Source of the DNA: Christensenella sp. UBA2853
Lineage (GTDB): Bacteria; Bacillota; Clostridia; Christensenellales; Aristaeellaceae
Assembly (NCBI GenBank): GCA_002350845.1
Contig: DEFL01000037.1
Coordinates: 1 to 30,573, forward strand
Direction of reading: 5' to 3'
Length of the DNA: 30,573 nucleotides
The notes below the pieces were generated by a model that saw only the letters and a program-made list of their open reading frames with translations, searched no databases and was not told the origin of the DNA. Both the position numbers and the translations under genes were made by a program. Below, one piece after another: positions 24,693 through 30,573 of the stretch (the first letter of the stretch is position 1; every line of letters begins with the position of its first letter).

Positions 24693-24721
24693 ATTATATG
24701 GACCCAAAAAAAGCAAGAAAA
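24693..24721 (-). promoter_or_regulatory. Candidate promoter of the LRR-caspase gene
   Basis: On the minus strand a perfect TATAAT (24698-24693) has a weak -35, TTTTCT (24721-24716), 17 bases upstream. The leader would be about 180 bases and contains a hairpin built on ATTCCTT/AAGGAAT. Confidence 0.45.
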
Positions 24722-24941
24722 GAATAGCCATGCATCATCTGTGTACTTCAATCGGAACAAGTCCGGTGTATTGGAAATAAGATCGTTTACAATATGATAC
24801 ACCAGAACACTCTTATAGAACAAAACACATTTTCAAATTATAGAGCATAAAACACAATAACAGAGCTCTGAACGATTTGGACATGTGTTCACAACACATT
24901 GTATTTCTTCAGTTTGACAGATTAATGGGATATATCCACCA

Positions 24942-24970
24942 TAGACAATTAATGCATATTCCATTATAAT
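24942..24970 (+). promoter_or_regulatory. Promoter of the sugar transferase gene
   Basis: TAGACA (24942-24947, 5/6) and a perfect TATAAT (24965-24970) are 17 bases apart. The predicted start near 24977 leaves an unusually long leader of about 340 bases before the ATG at 25315. Confidence 0.7.
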
Positions 24971-25314
24971 GTATTCGAGTTCTTTTTGCATATCCGTAAG
25001 GAATGAAATTTGCATCTAAAATGGATGATCGATGCGAGTGTTTGTATACATAACTGAAAAATCCCGGGATGTTTCGGGATGAGCATCACCTTCACATTCC
25101 ATGCGTGCAGAAAAATGCAAAACAAGAACATCATGCCGAATAAAATGGACAGGATGACTGAACGCTCTGCCTGACGATGCAGAAGGACCGGTCAGGGAAG
25201 TGATATGAACAGCGTCCGAAACGGTGTGCTGGGAACTCTGCTGCCGAACACGGGAGTACCCGGGAATGGCCCGGGGTGTTCAGATCAGAAATCACAATTC
25301 AAGGGGATCCCTTT

Positions 25315-26751
25315 ATGCAAATCAAGAGTAAATACTCATGGATGAAACATATAGATTTCATGATTGTGGACTTAATTGCACTGTTCATATCTTTCTGGGT
25401 ATCTTTCCACCTGAAGTTTAACAAGTGGGATTTCTATCAGAATGAGGAGTGGACACGATATCTCTTTATCGTGCTTGCGTTAAGCCTGGTCATCAATTTC
25501 TTTTCCAATCCGTACAGTGGCATTTTGAAACGCTCGTACTATATGGAGATCATCAGGGCATTTCAGCTGGCCTTCTACAATCTGCTTTTTGCTACAACCA
25601 TTTTTTACGCGTTTAAGATTGGTGCAACGTATTCCCGGGAAATGTCCTTCGTCATGTATGGCATTTATTTCGTCCTCTCGATGGTGCTGAAATACATCTG
25701 GAAGAAGCTGCTGGTCAGCGGAAAAGTCGTTCTTACAACCACAAGGAAGATTCCTCTGTTCGTGATCGCAGGCAAAGATGACATCAAAAAAAACATACAG
25801 AATGTGATGGCAGGCGATTTCCGACTCTATGACATCCAGGGTGTTCACTTAATCGATGCGGAACGCGAAAGCGTTTTTGTCGAAGGTTTCGGCACATTTC
25901 CTGTGTATTCACAGGGCTATGACCAGTTTATCCTCGACAGCAATATTGACGAAGTCCTTGTTGCAGTGACACCCGGGAAAGTTGAGCCCGGCATTCTGGA
26001 AAGACTGAATGCCAACGCTGTCGGGCTGAATATGGTCATCGAATCGGCCGTCGGATTCCAGCCAGAAGACCAGTACATCCAGAATTTCGGCGTGTATAAG
26101 TCCTTAAGCATTGGTGCATTTACATTTACTCCGAGTCAGATGCTGTATCTCGGGGTGAAGCGTCTGATTGACATCCTGTGCGGCATTCTCGGTCTCATTG
26201 CTCTCGTTCCGGTCGCACTCATTGTAAAGGTCCTTTACCTCATCACCGGCGACAGAGAAAAGATTTTCTATCGCCAGAGCCGGATCGGGGAGAACGGAAA
26301 GGAAATCAGGATCTGGAAGTTCCGCTCCATGGTTCCCAATGCGGACGCAGAGCTGGAAAAACTATTGAAGGATCCGAAGTATAAAGAGGAATGGGATCAG
26401 AGTCAGAAACTGTCCAATGACCCCAGGATCACCAGAATCGGCAGGATTCTCCGGAAAACCAGCATTGATGAACTTCCGCAGCTGCTCAATGTGCTCAAAG
26501 GAGACATGAGCCTCGTTGGACCGCGGCCGCTGGTTTCAGGAGAACTGGAAAAATTCGGCGGCCTGAAACTGTATCAGAAGGTCAAACCGGGCATCACGGG
26601 CTGGTGGGCCTGCAATGGCCGAAGCAATATCGATTATCGTGAACGGCTTGAGCTTGAATACTACTACGTCAGGAACTGCAGTCTGTATCTGGATCTGCTT
26701 TGCCTGTTCAGAACCGTACTGGCCGTGATCAAGAAAGACGGCGCGCAGTAA
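25315..26751 (+). CDS. Polyprenyl-phosphate sugar-1-phosphate transferase (WbaP/EpsL type)
   Basis: A membrane enzyme of 478 residues. It transfers a sugar phosphate from a nucleotide sugar to undecaprenyl phosphate, the first step of exopolysaccharide, capsule or glycan assembly. About four membrane helices occupy residues 12-135. A Rossmann-like region (about 145-250) fits the CoA_binding_3 domain. The catalytic half starts with the membrane-embedded helix KRLIDILCGILGLIALVPVA (about 282-301). The signature SIDELPQLLNVLKGDMSLVGPRP lies at 383-405; D385-E386 is the expected catalytic pair. The length is typical for the long-form family. AAGGGG eight bases before the ATG at 25315 favours this start over the GTG at 25276. 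No glycosyltransferase, flippase or polymerase genes lie beside it, so the rest of its pathway must be elsewhere. The sugar is unknown. Confidence 0.9.
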   Translation: MQIKSKYSWMKHIDFMIVDLIALFISFWVSFHLKFNKWDFYQNEEWTRYLFIVLALSLVINFFSNPYSGILKRSYYMEIIRAFQLAFYNLLFATTIFYAFKIGATYSREMSFVMYGIYFVLSMVLKYIWKKLLVSGKVVLTTTRKIPLFVIAGKDDIKKNIQNVMAGDFRLYDIQGVHLIDAERESVFVEGFGTFPVYSQGYDQFILDSNIDEVLVAVTPGKVEPGILERLNANAVGLNMVIESAVGFQPEDQYIQNFGVYKSLSIGAFTFTPSQMLYLGVKRLIDILCGILGLIALVPVALIVKVLYLITGDREKIFYRQSRIGENGKEIRIWKFRSMVPNADAELEKLLKDPKYKEEWDQSQKLSNDPRITRIGRILRKTSIDELPQLLNVLKGDMSLVGPRPLVSGELEKFGGLKLYQKVKPGITGWWACNGRSNIDYRERLELEYYYVRNCSLYLDLLCLFRTVLAVIKKDGAQ

Positions 26752-26805
26752 GGGGATCCGTCTGAAAAGAACCCAATGACAGTCAAGAGAAGGAGGTGAG
26801 CATGT

Positions 26806-27579
26806 ATGAAAACTGAGAAGCGGTTGTTTGCCATACTGGCATTCGCGCTGCTCTTTTGCATGATGCTCACCTGCGCTTCGGCTGCTGTTGAAGAAAAGAA
26901 GGATCAGCCGCTGATCTTCCTGATGCAGACAAATGCAGCAGAAGCAGCGGAGACTCAGGAAGATGCAGAAGCGGAGCCGGAACGGGTGTTCAAACTGCCG
27001 GCGATGCTTCAGGTCATCGAAGACGACGCATTTGCAGGGACTCCGGTTGCCCAGGCGGATGACAGGCTGAGAGGAACACGATCCGACAGGCCGGTTGTCA
27101 CTGTGCCGGTTGCCAGCCTGCCGGCTATGCTGGAGCGAATCGGGGATCAGGCTTTTGAAGGCACGGCTGTTGTCGTGGTTGAACTGCCCGAAACGGTCGA
27201 AAGCATCGGTGACCGGGCGTTTGCCGGGAACCCGCATCTCAGAATCATCCGAATTCCTGAAAAGACACAGTATATCGCGCACAATGCATTCGCAGGCAGT
27301 CATCAGGTGATGATTTCCGGGTCGTCCGGAAGTTATGCCAGGTCTTGGGCAGGAAAACACGGCATTCCGTTTTCACCCATCACCATGATCACTGCCGGAA
27401 ATCAGAACCTGTCCGGCCTGATTTCTCTGAACAGTTCGGACATTGAAACCATTGAAACAGCCTCCGGGGAGGGGATGGATCATCCTCCCGTACGGAGAAA
27501 CGATGAAATCAAAGCTGAAGTCTATGAACAGCAGATTGCACATCAGGTTCAGGGCCGTTCACCTCCATTCTGTGCATGA
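26806..27579 (+). CDS. Small secreted LRR protein
   Basis: A 257-residue exported protein. A signal peptide (about 1-26, ending CASA-A) is followed by an acidic Ala/Glu-rich spacer (41-60). Three to four LRR_5 units (about 60-165) carry the LPAMLxxIxDxAFxGT and LPETVESIGDRAFAGN patterns, closed by the cap GSSGSYARSWAGKHGIPF (about 171-189). A polar tail of 65 residues shows no known domain. AAGGAGG at 26790-26796 selects the ATG at 26806; the ATG at 26802 is in another frame and stops at once. The gene starts 54 bases after the sugar transferase and is probably in its transcript. It is a minimal version of the module in the giant and transglutaminase proteins; its target is unknown. Confidence 0.8.
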   Translation: MKTEKRLFAILAFALLFCMMLTCASAAVEEKKDQPLIFLMQTNAAEAAETQEDAEAEPERVFKLPAMLQVIEDDAFAGTPVAQADDRLRGTRSDRPVVTVPVASLPAMLERIGDQAFEGTAVVVVELPETVESIGDRAFAGNPHLRIIRIPEKTQYIAHNAFAGSHQVMISGSSGSYARSWAGKHGIPFSPITMITAGNQNLSGLISLNSSDIETIETASGEGMDHPPVRRNDEIKAEVYEQQIAHQVQGRSPPFCA

Positions 27580-27655
27580 TGATCAACACAGAAACGACTG
27601 CGTGAACTGCTGAGGAATCAGTGGTGAATCTGAACATGCAGTCGAGGAGGCAAAA

Positions 27656-30573
27656 ATGGAAAAGCGCAAATGGTTAAGCCTGCTGCTTGCCGTGACGATG
27701 CTGTTTACTTCCATTCCGGTCGGCATGTTTGCTGAAGGGGAAGAGCCCGTCGTCGAAGAAACGGCAACAGTGGAAGAAGTCACCATCGAAGAGCCTGCTC
27801 CTGCCCCTGAAGTGAAGGAAGAGCCTGCTCCTGCACCCGCTCCCGAAAAGAAGGAAGAACCGGCTCCCGCTCCTGAGAAGAAGGAAGAACCGGCTCCTGT
27901 CGTCGAGGAGAAGGAAGAACCCGCTCCTGTCGTTGAGGAGAAGGAAGAACCCGCTCCTGTCGTTGAGGAGAAGGAAGAACCTGCTCCCGTCGTTGAGGAG
28001 AAGGAAGAACCCGCTCCGGTTGTCGAGGAAAAGGAAGAGCCTGCTCCTTCTGAGGGCGGAGAGTCTGTCCCCGCTGAGGGAACCGAACCTGCAGCAGAGC
28101 CCGTCGCCACGGAAGAGGGCGAGCCTGAAGGCGATGCTGTTCCTGAGGAAACAGGAACAGAGCCCGCAGAGGATGTAACGCCTGTCGTCGAACCTGAACC
28201 CGTTCCGGAAGTGGAAGAAGTTGAGGAAGAGACGGAAGCTTTCAAGGCTGGTCTGGCGTATCTGTCCTCCGGCGAAGTCTTTGAAGACAAGCAGCTGCAG
28301 AAAGCCTACGGCACCGTGAACAGCAAGGCTGTTGTGTATGCAACTGATCGGATCACTGGTGAAGGCGAACTTTCCGGCAGCGATGTCATCCGCATCAGCG
28401 CCAATATTGAGGGTCAGGAAAAAACGCTCTATGTCAAGAATGGACGTCTGACCTACCTGAGCGAAGATGAGACTGCGGCTTACAATGACGAAAAGCATGA
28501 AGAGGGGATTGCCTGCCGCGGCACTAAGCTGGATCCGGTGAGCTTCACTCCCGCTGAAAAGCCTGAGCCTGAAGTCGAACCCACTGAGGAACCTGTGCCC
28601 ACAGAGCCCACGGGCGAAGAACCCACTGAAGAGCCTGTGCCCACAGAGCCCACGGGTGAAGAACCCACCGAGACTCCTGTGACCACGGACCCCACGGGCG
28701 AAGAACCCACCGAGACTCCTGTGACCAAGGACCCCACGGGCGAGGAACCCACCGAGACTCCTGTGACCACGGAACCCACGGGTGAAGAACCCACTGAGGA
28801 GCCTGTGCCTACGGAACCCACGGTTGAAGAGCCCACCGAGGAGCCTGTGCCTGCAGAGCCCACGGTTGAAGAGCCCACCGAGGAGCCTGTGCCCACAGAG
28901 CCCACGGTTGAAGAACCCACCGAGGAACCTGTGCCCGCAGAACCCACAGGCGAAGAACCCAAGGATGATCCTGAGGATGTCGAAGATGATTCCGAAGAAG
29001 ATCAGCCGATCGATATCACTGCCCTGATTACCCCTGTTGTCCCAACCGAACCGGAAACCGAGGCAGAGACTGAACCTGAAACCGTTGAAGAAACGGCAGA
29101 GGAAGGTCCTGTTGAGGAAGAAGTCGTTGAGGCCGAGACTGAAACCGAGGAAACCGAAGAAGTTTCCGAAGAAGCTGCTGTTGAGCTGGTGCTCAGAGAG
29201 GCTGAAGAGGTTGAAGATCTGGAAGAACGGGACGGAACATCCACCATTGTCATTACTGCTCAGCCGCAGGATGTATCCATTGTGGCGGGCCGTGTCGTTG
29301 AATTCACCGTGGAAGCGACTGGTTCCGGCGAACTGACCTATCAGTGGCAGACCTCCACTGACGGCGGCACCACCTGGAAGGATACCGGCCTGACCGGCAA
29401 CAAGACCAACAGACTGTACTGGACCGTTACGGATGCCCACAACGGCCGTCAGTATCGCTGCGTTCTGACCGATGCAAACGGCAGCCTGACTTCAGCTGCT
29501 GCCACCCTTACGATCCGTCAGGCACAGGACACCGTCACCATTATCACTCAGCCGCAGGATACTTCGATCGTTGCGGGCCGCGTGGTTGAATTTACCGTTG
29601 AAGCAACGGGTGAAGGTGAACTGACTTACCAGTGGCAGACCTCCACGGATGAGGGCCTCACCTGGAATAACACAGGCCTGACCGGCAACAAGACAGACAC
29701 CCTGACCTGGACTGTCAGCGACGCGCACAACGGCCGTCAGTATCGCGTGATTGTATCCGATGCGAACGGCTCTGTGACCTCTGATCCCGCCACGCTGACG
29801 ATCGTGCAGGAACAGGACACCATTACCATTACCCAGCAGCCGCAGAATGTATCCATTGTTGCGGGCCGTGTGGTTGAATTCACGGTTGCAGCTACGGGTT
29901 CCGGTGAACTCAGCTATCAGTGGCAGACTTCCACCGACGGCGGCACCACCTGGAAGGATACGGGCCTGACCGGAAACAAGACGAGCCGTCTCTATTGGAC
30001 CGCTCTGGACTCCCACAATGGCCGTCAGTATCGCTGCGTTGTGTCTGACGCCAATGGCAGCAAGACCACAGAAGCTGCAACCCTGACCATCGTGCAGGAG
30101 CAGGCTTCTACCGTCACCATTACTACCCAGCCGCAGGATGTATCGATCGTTGCAGGTCGTGTTGTTGAGTTCACCATTGCAGCGACCGGTGAAGGCGATC
30201 TGAGCTATCAGTGGCAGACTTCCACCGATGGCGGCACCACCTGGAAGGATACCGGCCTGACCGGCAACAAGACCAGCCGTCTCTACTGGACTGTCTCCGA
30301 CTCCCACAATGGCCGTCAGTATCGCTGCGTTGTGTCCGACGCCAATGGCTCTGTGACTTCCAATGCAGCAACCCTGACCATCGTGCAGGAGCAGATTACT
30401 ACCGTCACCATTACCACCCAGCCGCAGGACACTTCGATCGTTGCGGGCCGTGTCGTTGAATTCACGGTTGCAGCGACCGGTGTGGGCACTCTGAGCTATC
30501 AGTGGGAGACTTCCACCGATGGCGGTGCCACCTGGAAGAACACCGGGTTCACCGGCAACAAGACCGACACCCT
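27656..30573 (+). CDS. Secreted Pro/Glu-repeat and Ig-like repeat protein (truncated by window end)
   Basis: The first 972 residues of a large surface protein that is still open at the window end. A signal peptide (MEKRKWLSLLLAVTMLFTSI, ending near MFA) follows the box GAGGAGG. Next come a low-complexity EEPAPVVEEK repeat (about 45-131), a small globular region (about 195-300) with strands like a bacterial SH3 domain, nine copies of a 14-residue Thr/Pro/Glu repeat (309-434), and an acidic stretch. From about residue 529 there are Ig-like domains of 96-97 residues, four complete and one cut by the window end. Each contains VAGRVVEFTV, YQWQTSTDGG and HNGRQYRC. The Pro/Glu parts probably act as a stalk across the wall and the Ig-like repeats as an exposed binding or spacer array. 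Any anchor or further domain would lie beyond the window. Confidence 0.85.
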   Translation, partial: MEKRKWLSLLLAVTMLFTSIPVGMFAEGEEPVVEETATVEEVTIEEPAPAPEVKEEPAPAPAPEKKEEPAPAPEKKEEPAPVVEEKEEPAPVVEEKEEPAPVVEEKEEPAPVVEEKEEPAPVVEEKEEPAPSEGGESVPAEGTEPAAEPVATEEGEPEGDAVPEETGTEPAEDVTPVVEPEPVPEVEEVEEETEAFKAGLAYLSSGEVFEDKQLQKAYGTVNSKAVVYATDRITGEGELSGSDVIRISANIEGQEKTLYVKNGRLTYLSEDETAAYNDEKHEEGIACRGTKLDPVSFTPAEKPEPEVEPTEEPVPTEPTGEEPTEEPVPTEPTGEEPTETPVTTDPTGEEPTETPVTKDPTGEEPTETPVTTEPTGEEPTEEPVPTEPTVEEPTEEPVPAEPTVEEPTEEPVPTEPTVEEPTEEPVPAEPTGEEPKDDPEDVEDDSEEDQPIDITALITPVVPTEPETEAETEPETVEETAEEGPVEEEVVEAETETEETEEVSEEAAVELVLREAEEVEDLEERDGTSTIVITAQPQDVSIVAGRVVEFTVEATGSGELTYQWQTSTDGGTTWKDTGLTGNKTNRLYWTVTDAHNGRQYRCVLTDANGSLTSAAATLTIRQAQDTVTIITQPQDTSIVAGRVVEFTVEATGEGELTYQWQTSTDEGLTWNNTGLTGNKTDTLTWTVSDAHNGRQYRVIVSDANGSVTSDPATLTIVQEQDTITITQQPQNVSIVAGRVVEFTVAATGSGELSYQWQTSTDGGTTWKDTGLTGNKTSRLYWTALDSHNGRQYRCVVSDANGSKTTEAATLTIVQEQASTVTITTQPQDVSIVAGRVVEFTIAATGEGDLSYQWQTSTDGGTTWKDTGLTGNKTSRLYWTVSDSHNGRQYRCVVSDANGSVTSNAATLTIVQEQITTVTITTQPQDTSIVAGRVVEFTVAATGVGTLSYQWETSTDGGATWKNTGFTGNKTDT
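27788..28048 (+). repeat. Tandem EEPAPVVEEK coding repeats
   Basis: A 30-base unit encoding EEPAPVVEEK occurs five times with few base changes. It is preceded by related EEPAPxxEKK units, for about nine EEPAP cores in all. Confidence 0.85.
28580..28957 (+). repeat. Nine tandem 42-base repeats (14-residue Thr/Pro/Glu unit)
   Basis: Exactly nine units of PTEEPVPTEPTGEE type (variants with TETPVTTD and PTVEE) fill 378 bases in frame. Neighbouring units differ at only a few bases, so copy number could change by slippage or recombination without a frameshift. Confidence 0.85.
29242..30573 (+). repeat. Tandem Ig-like coding repeats of 288-291 bases
   Basis: The conserved CAG-CCG-CAG codons open successive repeats at 29261, 29549, 29837, 30128 and 30419, giving periods of 288, 288, 291 and 291 bases. 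Long stretches are nearly identical between copies. The fifth repeat is cut by the window end. Confidence 0.85.

Larger units (their letters stand above)
24509..25314. other. Divergent regulatory region, AT-rich in the middle
   Basis: About 800 bases between the divergent caspase and sugar transferase genes, with a promoter facing each way. From about 24770 to 25060 it is strikingly AT-rich. It contains an inverted repeat GGTGTAT (24765-24771) / ATACACC (24797-24803) and a hairpin ATCCCG/CGGGAT (25061-25080). A 46-codon frame from 25205 overlaps the transferase start out of phase; I regard it as chance. Confidence 0.6.

Noticed and set aside
25205..25345. 46-codon frame containing LPNTG, which resembles a sortase motif.
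   Set aside because: No hydrophobic helix or basic tail follows, there is no longer coding frame upstream, and it overlaps the sugar transferase start; the motif is coincidental.
27595..27644. Inverted repeat CGACTGC/GCAGTCG next to the ribosome binding site of the Ig-repeat gene.
   Set aside because: Only seven pairs across a 36-base loop and no supporting structure; too weak to call a translational switch.
27674..29440. 588-codon minus-strand frame opposite the Pro/Glu and Ig-repeat gene.
   Set aside because: Its protein is a low-complexity mirror of the sense repeats; the plus strand has the ribosome binding site, signal peptide and Ig-like domains.

Overview
The window looks like chromosomal DNA of a Gram-positive, moderately GC-rich member of the Bacillota (probably a gut- or rumen-type Clostridia). 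The grounds are AGGAGG-type ribosome binding sites, TTGACA/TATAAT-type promoters, and protein families common there: SEC-C plus DUF2325, DUF2779, BspA-like leucine-rich repeats (LRR_5), InlB-type B-repeats and Big_2 domains. I see no rRNA, tRNA, CRISPR array, transposase or phage gene. The taxonomic placement is an inference from gene content, not a search result.

Left third (1-8182). After an AT-rich stretch without a gene come, all on the + strand: a DUF2779 protein that joins a Cas4/RecB-like nuclease half to a DnaQ-like exonuclease half (543-2051), closed by a strong terminator; a two-gene unit of a SEC-C zinc-binding protein (2396-3352) and a coiled-coil DUF2325 protein (3430-5433); a membrane-anchored calcineurin-like phosphoesterase (5495-6610); a small flavodoxin (6758-7168); and a serine hydrolase of the class C beta-lactamase fold without a signal peptide (7196-8182). 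The last two are close together and probably cotranscribed.

Right two thirds (8859-30573). This is an exported/cell-surface locus. A 10.9-kb gene encodes a secreted protein of about 3,629 residues built of LRR_5 arrays, InlB-like B-repeats and Big_2 domains. It is followed by a secreted transglutaminase-LRR protein (20209-23106) with its own consensus promoter and a possible cysteine-rich mini-ORF in its leader. Convergent to that gene is a secreted LRR-caspase protein with an EF-hand-like loop (23333-24508, minus strand). Then come a polyprenyl-phosphate sugar-1-phosphate transferase (25315-26751) with a long leader behind a good promoter, a small secreted LRR protein (26806-27579), and a secreted protein with Pro/Glu-rich tandem repeats and nearly identical Ig-like repeats that runs off the window end (27656 onward).

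Four proteins here (giant LRR, transglutaminase, caspase, small LRR) share the same LRR motif and the same cap sequence ending LRR blocks (roughly GSxAxxYAxxxGIxF). None of the complete ones carries an LPXTG or SLH anchor that I can see. The most interesting hypothesis is that they form one secreted LRR-tagged system, in which adhesin scaffold, transglutaminase-like enzyme and caspase-like protease act outside the cell, with the sugar transferase supplying a surface glycan. This is inferred from shared modules and proximity only.
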